Under the pieces are notes generated by a model. It saw only the letters and a list, made by a program, of their open reading frames with translations, was not told where the DNA came from and did no database searches. Both the position numbers and the translations under genes were made by a program. From Desulfobulbaceae bacterium (GTDB lineage Bacteria > Desulfobacterota > Desulfobulbia > Desulfobulbales > SURF-16), in contig JAHLLM010000007.1 of NCBI GenBank assembly GCA_020444175.1, forward strand, positions 1-64,000: 64,000 nt of DNA, read 5' to 3'. How positions within the stretch are numbered: position 1 is the stretch's first letter; each line of letters starts with the position of its first letter. This document shows positions 44,684-53,153 of the stretch, piece by piece.

Positions 44684-45484
44684 TCAAATACCTCCAGATT
44701 CGACATTAGCCAGGGTAAGTTCTATTTTTCTGCCAAAAATCCTCTGAGCCGTCAGTCGAGCAGCGTCTGTCACGTCAGAAACGTAATACTTGCTTTCTCC
44801 TCCCACTGAAAGAGATTTTTCCAGCTCCGGATTGTTTTGCAGATAATTTTTAACAACATTTGCCACAGCAGTAGAAGAATCAATAACATTGACCCTTTTT
44901 CCAATACGGGGAGCTATGAGATGCTTTAACAGAGGATAATGGGTGCATCCCAAGACCAGAGTGTCTATGCCGCGATGCTTTAAAGGATGCAGGTATCTGC
45001 GCAGAACCATCTTCGTCTCCCGTTTATCAAGCCAGCCCTCCTCAACCAGAGGAACAAGCAAAGGGCACGGTTGGGAAAACACCTTGGCACTCCTGTTTAA
45101 CGCGGCAATTTTTGACTCGTAAATATTACTTTTTATGGTTGCTCGCGTACCGATTATACCTATACGACAGTCGGACGTGACCTGTAAAGCAGCGTCTATG
45201 GCAGGAGTGATAACTTCAAAAATCGGGGCGGAAAATTTCTCTTCAAGAAGATCTGAGGCAACGCTGGCGGCGGAATTACAGGCAACAATTACCAACTTTG
45301 CGCCTTGTTTTAATAAGAATTCCGTGTTCTGCAGGGCATATTTCCGAATGGTCTCAGGGCTTTTGGATCCATATGGAGTACGGGCGAGATCGCCAAAATA
45401 AACCAGCCTTTTTTCAGGCAAAAGCTGTTCAACAGCCTTGGCAACGGTCATGCCGCCAACTCCTGAATCAAAAATTCCAATCAC
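44684..45484 (-). CDS. murI: Glutamate racemase
   Basis: This 266-residue protein has IGIFDSGVGGMTVAKAV (residues 2-18), the first catalytic cysteine in IVACNSAAS and the second in LGCTHYPLL, and YFGDLARTPYG, as in MurI. It makes D-glutamate for peptidoglycan. It is followed directly by lolA. The sequence upstream of its start (45485-45842) contains a MITE-like element and a terminator for mucR, so its promoter is constrained to a short stretch, or lies within the element. Confidence 0.93.
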   Translation of the reverse strand: MIGIFDSGVGGMTVAKAVEQLLPEKRLVYFGDLARTPYGSKSPETIRKYALQNTEFLLKQGAKLVIVACNSAASVASDLLEEKFSAPIFEVITPAIDAALQVTSDCRIGIIGTRATIKSNIYESKIAALNRSAKVFSQPCPLLVPLVEEGWLDKRETKMVLRRYLHPLKHRGIDTLVLGCTHYPLLKHLIAPRIGKRVNVIDSSTAVANVVKNYLQNNPELEKSLSVGGESKYYVSDVTDAARLTAQRIFGRKIELTLANVESGGI

Positions 45485-45521
45485 GATTTTTTATAAATTG
45501 TCAGTTATTAATAATAAAATA

Positions 45522-45685
45522 TGCTTATAAACAATTCTCAGTTAAAAATTGCCACTTTCCTGTCGCCAATTTTCCAATCTGGATTCCCGCCTCCGCGGGA
45601 ATGACATAATCAAGCCCGCCGTCACTCCCGCGGAGGCGGGAGTCTAGAGGTAGGGAGGTAGGCTACTGAGAATTGTATAGAGGCA
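45522..45685. mobile_element. MITE-like element, family C, copy 2 (164 bp)
   Basis: Terminal arms tgcttataaacaattctcag (45522) and the complementary arm ending at 45685 are imperfect inverted repeats. AT-rich direct repeats aataataaaata (45510-45521) and aataataaaaag (45686-45697) flank them. The inner arms gattcccgcctccgcgggaatgac and its mirror give a strong hairpin. The copy at 19142-19298 has the same ends but different inner-arm sequence, suggesting compensated divergence. It lies 37 bp upstream of the murI start. Confidence 0.78.
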
Positions 45686-45766
45686 AATAATAAAAAGATA
45701 ATTTTCTTTCTCAGAGAAGCATTTACCGTGCGCATCGAATAAATTGCTGCCCGGAATCCTGAACGC

Positions 45767-45805
45767 AAACAAGGCACACAGTAAAAATTGCTGTGCGCCT
45801 TGTTT
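45767..45805 (-). terminator. Hairpin terminator after the mucR-like gene
   Basis: The minus-strand RNA forms a 15-bp stem (aaacaaggcgcacag paired with ctgtgtgccttgttt), complete except for one G-U wobble. On the plus strand the same position is an A-C mismatch, so the minus strand is the likely functional direction. It starts 37 bases after the mucR stop. The U-run is short. Confidence 0.65.
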
Positions 45806-45842
45806 AACAAAAGAAAACAAATAAAGTAAGATAAAATCGGTT

Positions 45843-46319
45843 TTATTTACTTTTTTTCGCAATGCTTTTTGCAGTTTTCCCTTTCTTTTTTCGTGCTGCT
45901 ATTGCCTTTAACAGGTTCTCAGGAACCCCGCGTTCCTTACCGGCTTTTTTTCTACGCTCAGATAATGATTTTGCACACAAAGGCTGCCTGAGTGAAAAAC
46001 CATGTTTTTTGCGATATTCACGTCCGGTAAGACCATGGTCTCTAAGATGCTTGGGAGAAAGCATTTTAAAAGATTCGCCACACTCAAGGCAAATGATTTG
46101 ATTTTTTTGAATGGATTTTTCAGGAGTAATCTGAATTTCTTTCTTGCCTTGCAAATCACCTTCTGCAGTACCTTCGGCTGCTGTTTCATTGGCCTGTAAT
46201 GTCTGGAGTACATTAAAAGTATTTTGTAAGGAAGCACCCACATCATCGACAGACATACTTGTACTTGTGCATTGAGCTTTGACAATTTCTGCAGCCATTT
46301 CAACCAGTGATTTAACCAT
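45843..46319 (-). CDS. MucR/Ros family zinc-finger transcriptional regulator
   Basis: This 158-residue protein has an N-terminal helical region, a linker and a C-terminal MucR domain with CLECGESFKMLSPKHLRDHG followed by LTGREYRKKHGFS. The zinc ligands are the CxxC pair and two histidines. A basic lysine-rich tail follows. Ros/MucR proteins repress exopolysaccharide and other genes in alphaproteobacteria. The start is set at 46319 because GGAGG is six bases upstream. Regulation of the envelope-sugar genes in this window is possible but only inferred. Confidence 0.87.
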   Translation of the reverse strand: MVKSLVEMAAEIVKAQCTSTSMSVDDVGASLQNTFNVLQTLQANETAAEGTAEGDLQGKKEIQITPEKSIQKNQIICLECGESFKMLSPKHLRDHGLTGREYRKKHGFSLRQPLCAKSLSERRKKAGKERGVPENLLKAIAARKKKGKTAKSIAKKSK

Positions 46320-46704
46320 ACTTTTCCTCCGTATAAACGATAAATAAAAGACCCCGCATAACACGACTCCACAATATCCGCTCCAAGTGGATTTAAAATG
46401 CGAATTTGGAGTTAAGGTACGTATCTTTTTTCCGCCAACCTTTATTCATTCCACAATTGAAAACTTACAAGTTAAAGCATTGATGAATTCGTAAAACGGA
46501 TTAATACGGATCATCTGCCACTGTTATATCAATCGGCAGAGGTTGTGTATTTCTGATGAACAATCCGAAATCCATAATAAACAAAACAATATCTCCATTA
46601 ATTTATAGCCAAGATGAATATTTTATCAAGACTATTAGTAGAGTTTTTTCTTTTGAAGAAAAAAACAGAAATGGAAAGAAAGGAAGCAGGTAAGAAAAAC
46701 AATA
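46320..46704. other. AT-rich intergenic region
   Basis: These 385 bases lie between mucR and the GGDEF gene, both on the minus strand. I see no gene. A small hairpin gttttttctt-ttg-aagaaaaaaac near 46649-46671 follows the GGDEF gene and could act as a weak terminator. The stretch closest to 46320 should hold the mucR promoter and possibly an autoregulatory site, but I cannot place either. Confidence 0.55.
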
Positions 46705-47637
46705 TTAGTCTTTGGTTCGCCGGTCAACCATATAATTACTGCCTTCTTTTTGCTTGACATAATGCTTTATTTCAGATGCGCGGGTAGAAATTTCACCATA
46801 ATGACTGAAAAGATGATTCCCAGTGATAACCACAGCGATGGACAGGCTGAGCAGACCAAAAACAGTCTCCCTGCCCTGGCGGTCTTTCTCCATATAGCAC
46901 CCGGCTTTTAAATCCTCGGCCGGAATAAACATATTCCTGACCACATCAAAATTATCAAGAATACGTTCACAAACAGAATTGACATATTCCTCTCTGACGA
47001 TAAAGACAAAATCGTCACCGCCAACATGACCGACAAAACTTCCTTCCCGGGCTATTTCATCTATGACATTAACGGCAACCCGGGCAACCATAAGAATGAC
47101 ATCATCTCCCTGAGAAAACCCGTACCTGTCATTATAGGGTTTAAAATTATCTATATCTATGTAGCAGACACCATAACTTTCATCCGCATCAATTGCCCGC
47201 TGCATAGCCTGCAGAATGGATGTGTTCCCGGGAAGCTTGCTCAGGGGGTTATTGTCAAAAGCCCGTACCATTCTGGCCTTGGCAAGTTGCATTCTTGTCA
47301 GAAGCAGCTCGGGAGAAAACGGCTGAATGACTATATCATCAACAGGATAGACTTCCCAGTCAAGTCCTGCTGATAACTGTTTTGGGGTCAGAACCATGAT
47401 AATGGGGATATTGCTTTTCTGAAGACAGGCTTTTACTGCGTTGATAAGAATAAGACGTTCCTTTTCCCCACCGAAATCCATTTCCTGAATAAGCATATCC
47501 GGCGGATCGTCAAGAACATGAGAAACTGCCGAATGAGGATCCTTTGCCATGAGGAGTTGATATCCTTTGGTCTCCAGGAGAATCCTGTGTTCGGCTGTGG
47601 TAATTATATTTTCGCCTGCAATGAGAATTCGTTTCAT
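46705..47637 (-). CDS. Diguanylate cyclase with degenerate receiver domain
   Basis: This 310-residue protein has an N-terminal receiver-like domain that lacks the usual acidic residues: E9 in AGEN, and QE at 51-52 where the phospho-acceptor aspartate should be. The conserved lysine of KP is replaced by Q (IVIQPF). A GGDEF domain follows (about 135-300) with GVCYIDIDNFKPYND and the active site HVGGDDF. The RxxD inhibitory site is not evident (REGS instead). It probably makes c-di-GMP under protein control, not phosphorylation. It is coupled by ATGA to the HDOD gene. Confidence 0.83.
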   Translation of the reverse strand: MKRILIAGENIITTAEHRILLETKGYQLLMAKDPHSAVSHVLDDPPDMLIQEMDFGGEKERLILINAVKACLQKSNIPIIMVLTPKQLSAGLDWEVYPVDDIVIQPFSPELLLTRMQLAKARMVRAFDNNPLSKLPGNTSILQAMQRAIDADESYGVCYIDIDNFKPYNDRYGFSQGDDVILMVARVAVNVIDEIAREGSFVGHVGGDDFVFIVREEYVNSVCERILDNFDVVRNMFIPAEDLKAGCYMEKDRQGRETVFGLLSLSIAVVITGNHLFSHYGEISTRASEIKHYVKQKEGSNYMVDRRTKD

Positions 47638-48506
47638 GATATGTTGTTTTCCAGTTCGGATTGAATTTCCAGACTGAAGCCTTTAACATCCCATAATTTT
47701 TCTTCAACTTCATCAAGCACTTCATCAAGGTCTTCCGCAGACAACCCCAGAAGCTCCCAGGCGGTCTTGCTTAATGGCGGGACCCAGATATCGTCGCCAT
47801 GACCATATCCGAGGCCACGGATCAAAATGTCACTGAAGTGAATGATTGCCGTGGCCATGTCCTCGTCTTTGGCATCCTTGGGACTGTGATGGCAGGCAAT
47901 CGGCTCAACAAGTTTTGCAGGAAGGTTCCAGCTCTTTGCCAGCCAGCCCCCCACTTCGGCATGATCAAGGCCAAGTAATTCACGTTCAGCCTCAAGCCTT
48001 GAAATCTGTTTGTCTTGCACAATTTTACTGATCGAGTCAAATTCAGACTTCAGCTCCATCTTGATAGCAACCTTCCCAATATCATGGATAAGGCCGGCAG
48101 TACTTACCTCCTCGGGATCACTGACCTCCAGACGTTTTGCCAGAACGCTGCAGACCACGGCACAACCAAGGGAATGCTCCCAGAGTTCCATATCCTGGGA
48201 TTCCATCAATTCAAAAATTGACGAACTGATAATAAGACTCTTGACAACATTGAATCCAAGAAGGATAAGGGCGCTGTTTAAGGAACTTATCTTTTGAGGA
48301 AACCCGTAAAAGGCCGAATTAACAAGTTTGAGCAACTTGGCGGCCAGGATGTGGTCTTTACTTATGACTTTGCCCATCTGCTCGGTTGTCGTATCAGGAT
48401 CCTCCGCCATTTTGGTCAACTTTGAAATAATGCCGGGGAGTGTCGGCAGATTTTTTACCTCACGCAGGGCTTTGCGAAAACGAACACGTTTTGCGTCTTC
48501 CATCAC
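47634..48506 (-). CDS. HDOD domain signalling protein
   Basis: This 290-residue protein has an HDOD domain (about 15-215): LPTLPGIISKLTKMAEDPDT, SKDHILAAKLLKLVNSAFYG, LIHDIGKVAIKMEL with the HD pair, and CHHSP. HDOD proteins are HD-fold regulators without proven catalysis, common with c-di-GMP systems. It overlaps the neighbouring genes by four bases on both sides, so the three genes are one coupled operon. Confidence 0.88.
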   Translation of the reverse strand: MMEDAKRVRFRKALREVKNLPTLPGIISKLTKMAEDPDTTTEQMGKVISKDHILAAKLLKLVNSAFYGFPQKISSLNSALILLGFNVVKSLIISSSIFELMESQDMELWEHSLGCAVVCSVLAKRLEVSDPEEVSTAGLIHDIGKVAIKMELKSEFDSISKIVQDKQISRLEAERELLGLDHAEVGGWLAKSWNLPAKLVEPIACHHSPKDAKDEDMATAIIHFSDILIRGLGYGHGDDIWVPPLSKTAWELLGLSAEDLDEVLDEVEEKLWDVKGFSLEIQSELENNIS

Positions 48507-48814
48507 GCCTCCTTCCTGCTGGCGACCTTGCGCTGCATGATCCTTTTTTTGAGATAGACAAGTGGAGGCACATGCTTGACTTTGCCAAAACGCTTCTCAA
48601 TATCCCGCAGCTCCTGTTCAAGGCTTTTTTCCCCTTCAACCGCTACGGGATGACCTTCAACGGTGATATGACTGACTTCCATCTTAAGAATACGATCAAT
48701 GATCATCTGGGTTAAAGGAGTCCCCTTCCCACAGAGAATACGACCATCAGGTGTTTCCACATCCTTTGCCAGAACCATTCCCTCTGCAGCCTGCAAACTT
48801 AATATCTGTTGCAT
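48503..48814 (-). CDS. Small protein heading the HDOD-GGDEF operon (HD-GYP N-terminal-like)
   Basis: This 103-residue protein starts MQQILSLQAAEGMVLAKDVE and has GRILCGKGTPLTQMIIDRIL, a pattern seen in the N-terminal part of many HD-GYP and related regulators (AxGMxLAxDVxxxxGxxLxxxGxxL). It has no catalytic domain. A basic C-terminus follows. It may be an adaptor or sensor for the HDOD protein, with which it is translationally coupled by ATGA overlap. Confidence 0.7.
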   Translation of the reverse strand: MQQILSLQAAEGMVLAKDVETPDGRILCGKGTPLTQMIIDRILKMEVSHITVEGHPVAVEGEKSLEQELRDIEKRFGKVKHVPPLVYLKKRIMQRKVASRKEA

Positions 48815-48965
48815 TCTTCAGATCCTCTATCATGTATCATGAAAATGAATGAAAAATGTTGTACAGTAGTTGACAGAAGTGTTTGCCAACATTACATTCA
48901 AGAACAATTTTGAATAAAATCTACAATTTTCATTATACGATATACTTTTTTCAGGGAGAACTCAA

Positions 48966-49232
48966 ATGCCTATTTACGAATACGAGTGTCAAAAATGCGG
49001 TAATGTCACCGAAGCATGGCAGAGCATGAGTGATGCTCCCCTGACAACCTGCTCAGATTGCCAGGGAGAGTTAAAAAAACTTATTTCATCCAGCTCCTTT
49101 CAGCTTAAAGGCGGCGGCTGGTACGCCGATGGCTACAGCAGCACAAACAATGGAGCAAAAGCCGAATCCAATTCCAAACCGGCTCCGGCAAAAGAGTGCA
49201 GTAAGGCGGCTTCCTGCCCCTGCGCGTCATAA
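48966..49232 (+). CDS. FmdB family zinc-ribbon protein
   Basis: This 88-residue protein starts MPIYEYECQKCGNVTEAWQS and has CSDC (second zinc pair) and LIS as in FmdB regulatory proteins. A C-terminal tail CSKAASCPCAS has three more cysteines that could bind a metal. The role is unknown. An AGGGAG sequence lies a few bases before the ATG. It is divergent from the HDOD operon. Confidence 0.85.
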   Translation: MPIYEYECQKCGNVTEAWQSMSDAPLTTCSDCQGELKKLISSSSFQLKGGGWYADGYSSTNNGAKAESNSKPAPAKECSKAASCPCAS

Positions 49233-49250
49233 ATCTGCGAAACACACAAA

Positions 49251-49298
49251 GGAGGGACTTGCCCGTTCGCAGTCAGACAAAAAACGGACAAGCCCCCC
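49251..49298 (-). terminator. Strong minus-strand hairpin, terminator of a small transcript
   Basis: On the minus strand the RNA forms GGGGGGCUUGUCCGUU paired with AACGGGCAAGUCCCUCC, allowing G-U wobbles, followed by UUUGUGUGUUU. On the plus strand the wobble sites become A-C mismatches, so the minus-strand direction fits better. There is no annotated minus-strand gene of normal length to its right within the 569-bp gap 49233-49801. A small transcript is therefore implied. Confidence 0.6.
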
Positions 49299-49418
49299 AA
49301 ACCGCCAATCCTCCCAAAATCCCAATTCCCGCAAAGACAAATCACCAACCATAGCCTCTTGGCAATTTATTATCAGATTTCTTCCCATCCTTCTCCCCAT
49401 CAAACAATAAATACATTT

Positions 49419-49478
49419 CTACAGCACCATCGGCGTCACCACCAGCATATCGACAGGATCTTCTTCAAAATCTTCCAT
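49419..49478 (-). CDS. Possible 19-residue acidic peptide gene
   Basis: A short minus-strand frame (MEDFEEDPVDMLVVTPMVL) starts at an ATG with AAAAAAGGA eight bases upstream and lies about 120 bases before the terminator at 49298-49251. It could be a real peptide gene, a leader peptide or chance. I do not recognise it. The rest of the 569-bp gap (49233-49801) has no other gene that I can support. Confidence 0.25.
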   Translation of the reverse strand: MEDFEEDPVDMLVVTPMVL

Positions 49479-49801
49479 GTCGCAATTCCTTTTTTATTCA
49501 GATACTTACTAACGCGATAGCGCTGCTCCATACCCGGAATTCATTGCGTTGAAGTATTAACACCTTCAAACAAAATTAAAACACATTAAATGATATCAAG
49601 CATATGGCGTACAACACCCCAAGCTGCTCCATTTTTACATTAAAACCAAAGTGGTGACTTGTACCCATTTATTGTTGGTGGATTTTACCGAGGACACAAT
49701 GTACAATATTTACTATTCGCAAGTATGTTGTGCAAGGTATCCTGTCAGCTTACTAACTGGTTTAAAAGGATTGACAACCAACATTACCTTCCGGAGGTTT
49801 A

Positions 49802-51016
49802 ATGAAATTATCACGGGGCATATTCTGCACTTTTCTGTTCGTGCTCATTTCACTTCAAGAAACACCTACCTGTCTTGCCTTTCAAATTGGGAATCATCTC
49901 AGCCTGAACGGATACTTATCCCAAGGGTATATTGAAAGCAGCGGCAACAACTTTTTTGGAGATTCCCTTGACGGTTCTTTTGAAATTAATGAATTTGCTC
50001 TGACCACGAATTATATTGCCAACAATCAGCTCCGGCTCGGATTGCAGCTTCTTTCCCGGGATCTGGGAGAAGAAGGGAACAATGAAATCCTTATCGATTG
50101 GGCTGTGGCAGATTATCACTGGCAGGACTGGCTTGGTTTACGCCTCGGCAAGGTGAAACTTCCCATCGGCTTATACAATCAAGGCAGGGATACGGATTTC
50201 CTTCGTCCCATGGTTTTCCTCCCTCAAAGCATCTACGACGAAAACAAACGCAGCCTTCTTGTTGCTGCAACCGGGGGCAGCATATACGGAAATTTCTTTT
50301 TGGGTAACGGTGGATACCTCGATTATCAGGCCTATTACGGCAAAGTTGATTTCCGCGAGGATTCCGGTCAGGCGCAAGGGATACGATACCTGGTGAGCAA
50401 TATTAGCCGTATGAAAAATCTCGGTTCCGTTTCTGATTTTGATTCAGAAAACAGATATGTCTGCGGAGGATCATTGCTCTATTCTCCCCCTCTTGACGCT
50501 TTACGGTTTGGAGTATCCTATTTTACAGGTAAGACAGATTTTGATTTCAGGGTTGGAGGTCGGAAGGGTGAAGCAAGTGGTACCAATAAGGATTTCATTG
50601 TCCTTTCTGTGGAATACGCACAGCCTGACTGGAAAATAGCCTTTGAATATTCTGAATTCACAGGTGACCGCAAGGCTCTGGGTATCGATATTCCAGACGG
50701 ACGCTCACAGGGTGCCTATGTTCAGCTATGCTACCATCTCTATGATGAACTTGTCCTTTCAGCCCTTTACGATATTTTTTATGCAGATAAAAATGATCAC
50801 AGCGGAAGTAAGTATGCTGATCAGGGACAACCGGATTATCTTGGATGGCGCAAGGATTTTGGTCTTGGCATACGCTGGAATATCACTAACCAGCTGATCT
50901 TCAAAGCTGAACATCACTGGGTTGACGGTGCCTCTCTGCAACTGCCGATTTTTAATCCACAAGGCGTTGAAGAGCATTGGAATTATTTTGTCCTTAAAAC
51001 CTCCTTTAATTTTTAA
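49802..51016 (+). CDS. Outer-membrane porin-like beta-barrel protein
   Basis: The 404-residue protein has a signal peptide ending at TCLA-FQ. A long run of alternating polar and aromatic residues follows, ending in YFVLKTSFNF, a typical beta-barrel C-terminal phenylalanine. A long extracellular-loop-like region occurs around 200-290. It resembles phosphate-selective or general porins. It is followed after two bases by a PstS-like gene, and a ribosome-binding GGAGG precedes the start. Confidence 0.8.
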   Translation: MKLSRGIFCTFLFVLISLQETPTCLAFQIGNHLSLNGYLSQGYIESSGNNFFGDSLDGSFEINEFALTTNYIANNQLRLGLQLLSRDLGEEGNNEILIDWAVADYHWQDWLGLRLGKVKLPIGLYNQGRDTDFLRPMVFLPQSIYDENKRSLLVAATGGSIYGNFFLGNGGYLDYQAYYGKVDFREDSGQAQGIRYLVSNISRMKNLGSVSDFDSENRYVCGGSLLYSPPLDALRFGVSYFTGKTDFDFRVGGRKGEASGTNKDFIVLSVEYAQPDWKIAFEYSEFTGDRKALGIDIPDGRSQGAYVQLCYHLYDELVLSALYDIFYADKNDHSGSKYADQGQPDYLGWRKDFGLGIRWNITNQLIFKAEHHWVDGASLQLPIFNPQGVEEHWNYFVLKTSFNF

Positions 51017-51018
51017 AA

Positions 51019-51453
51019 ATGGCTATAAACAAACTGAAACGCCATATAATTATTTTTGTCATGTTTGTCACACTTATGCCTACCGGTACTGCAATTGCTG
51101 ATTTTGCGGTAATAGTGAATAAGGACAATCCTGTTGTATCAATGGGAAAATCTGATGTTAAAAATATTTTTCTCGGCAAAAAAACCTTCTGGCCGGATGG
51201 AAGCGGCATTGACGTTTATCTGCAGCGGGCAGGAAAAGCCCATCGCTCTTTTGTACTGGAAATTCTGCGAAAATCTCCGCAACAACTTTCCATGTACTGG
51301 AAACAAGCCCTTTTTTCCGGAACCGGGATTCCACCCAACCAGCTTCAGGATGATCAGTCGGTGATTAAGGCAGTGGCAGATAATGCCGGTGCCATTGGCT
51401 ACATAGCCCCGGAACATATTGATACGACAGTAAAAGCCCTGGAGTTAAAATAA
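51019..51453 (+). CDS. Small periplasmic phosphate-binding-like protein (PstS superfamily)
   Basis: This 144-residue protein has a signal peptide (IIIFVMFVTLMPTGTAIA) and a short PBP-like domain: FAVIVNKDNPVVSMGKSDVKNIFLGKK (in two pieces) and DNAGAIGYIAPEHID. It is much shorter than a full PstS (about 320 residues), and covers only one lobe. Such small versions often occur with porins and sensor kinases or cyclases. It may act as a sensor rather than transport component. It lies between the porin and the GGDEF gene. Confidence 0.78.
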   Translation: MAINKLKRHIIIFVMFVTLMPTGTAIADFAVIVNKDNPVVSMGKSDVKNIFLGKKTFWPDGSGIDVYLQRAGKAHRSFVLEILRKSPQQLSMYWKQALFSGTGIPPNQLQDDQSVIKAVADNAGAIGYIAPEHIDTTVKALELK

Positions 51454-51469
51454 AAAGGATGCATACTCG

Positions 51470-53152
51470 GTGAGGCTGACCAACACGATACGAAAAAAGA
51501 TATGGCTCTGTGTGAACGTGGCCTTAATCGGTTTTATCGTTGCAACCGGATTTGCCCTTTACTCCAATCATCAGATTAAAATTCACCTTACCCATATCCG
51601 AGACCTTGATTTCGACTTGGCGATTCGCAGCAACGAACTGCTTAATCTTTTTATCAGACAAAAAAACTTTTATAAGGACAGTTTTTTATTCGGTTCACAG
51701 GATTCGGCTAATAAGGGTAATTCGCTCTGTAAAGAAATAAAGTCAAAAATCAACTCTATCACCCAGCTCAAAAGAAGTTTTCACAGTCTCCCTCCTGACA
51801 GGATCGAAACATTGATCGGCCTTGAAAATATGTACTGTGACTATATCGAACACGCATCGAAGCTCTATCCTCTGCTTGCTCAGGGGGAAGATCCGGGAAA
51901 ACATATTGAGGCATTGCAGCAACTGGCTGCCGCCCAGAATGAAATCCACAACAACCTTGAGTATTTTTCCAAGTTTTATCGCCTTCATTTCAGCAATAAC
52001 GTTACGTATCTGATGGATATGACCAAACGAAACAGCGGTTTTCTCACTGTTTTCTTTCTAACATTGCTTGTTGTCATGCTTGGAGTTGTCAACCTGGCGG
52101 CAAAACGCACCCTGATTATTCCTCTGGCTCATATCAAGGACGCAGTGCGGGCTTTTGGCCATGGCCAGCGTTCTTTTCCTGAGCTCGAGGTCATGGATGC
52201 CGACGACGATATCGGAGAACTCGGCACTGCTATTATAACAATGACCAAAGACCTCGTTAGCACTACCGTCTCCAAAGCCTATGTTGACAGCATCCTGAGG
52301 AACATGAATGACAGTCTCATTGTCACATCAAGAGATTTTCACATCCGCAGCGTGAACAGGTCCACCCTTGAACTTCTCGGTTACGGGAAAGAAGAGCTCA
52401 TTGGTCGGCATATAAATAATGTGCTGAAAGATTTTCTCTGCGGAGAGATGAAAGACGAAGCATTTGATAACGATGAAGAGCTGTCTTTGCATCTCTGCAG
52501 CAATGCGGAAAAAACCTTTGTTACCCGGGATGGCCGGAATATCCCGATATTGCTGTCAATTTCCTGGCTAAAAGACGAGGAGAACGAAACCCACGGGCTT
52601 GTCTATGTTGCCAAGGATATCACTGACCGGAAAAAAGCAGAGCAAAAACTTCAGCAGCTCGCCCTCTACGATTTCCTAACAGGACTTCCCAACCGCATGA
52701 CATTTACTGACAGGCTGGAACAGACCCTGAAACAGGCCCACCGTGAAGGACACCAGGCAGGCCTGATGTTTCTGGACCTCGACCGCTTCAAAGATATCAA
52801 CGACACCCTGGGGCACGACTCGGGTGATGCCCTGCTGAAAAAGGCAGCTAACTGGCTCAGGGGCTGTGTACGGGAAAGCGACACCGTGGCTCGACTCGGA
52901 GGGGATGAATTTGCTATCATACTTGACAAGCTTACAGAACCAGAGGATGCAGTCAATACTGCAGAGCGAATACTTTCAGCCTTTACCAGACCGGTTATCT
53001 ACAAGGGTAATGAAATCTATTCTTCACCCAGCATCGGTATAGCATTCTACCCACGGGATGCCGGCAACACCGAAGCACTGCTCAAAAATGCTGACATAGC
53101 CATGTACAGGGTCAAACAAAACGGCGGCAACGGATATACGTTTTTTTCATGA
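51470..53152 (+). CDS. Membrane HAMP-PAS-GGDEF diguanylate cyclase
   Basis: This 560-residue protein has two transmembrane segments (about 12-30 and 185-205) around a periplasmic four-helix region. A HAMP-like segment (to about 262), a PAS domain (about 272-385) and a GGDEF domain (about 395-560) follow. The latter has YDFLTGLPNR, FLDLDRFKDIND, the active site RLGGDEFAI and the RxxD inhibitory site RESD. It makes c-di-GMP. The start is a GTG at 51470 with AAGGA about eleven bases before. It lies 16 bp after the small phosphate-binding-like gene, so periplasmic sensing is likely. Confidence 0.87.
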   Translation: MRLTNTIRKKIWLCVNVALIGFIVATGFALYSNHQIKIHLTHIRDLDFDLAIRSNELLNLFIRQKNFYKDSFLFGSQDSANKGNSLCKEIKSKINSITQLKRSFHSLPPDRIETLIGLENMYCDYIEHASKLYPLLAQGEDPGKHIEALQQLAAAQNEIHNNLEYFSKFYRLHFSNNVTYLMDMTKRNSGFLTVFFLTLLVVMLGVVNLAAKRTLIIPLAHIKDAVRAFGHGQRSFPELEVMDADDDIGELGTAIITMTKDLVSTTVSKAYVDSILRNMNDSLIVTSRDFHIRSVNRSTLELLGYGKEELIGRHINNVLKDFLCGEMKDEAFDNDEELSLHLCSNAEKTFVTRDGRNIPILLSISWLKDEENETHGLVYVAKDITDRKKAEQKLQQLALYDFLTGLPNRMTFTDRLEQTLKQAHREGHQAGLMFLDLDRFKDINDTLGHDSGDALLKKAANWLRGCVRESDTVARLGGDEFAIILDKLTEPEDAVNTAERILSAFTRPVIYKGNEIYSSPSIGIAFYPRDAGNTEALLKNADIAMYRVKQNGGNGYTFFS

Positions 53153-53153
53153 T

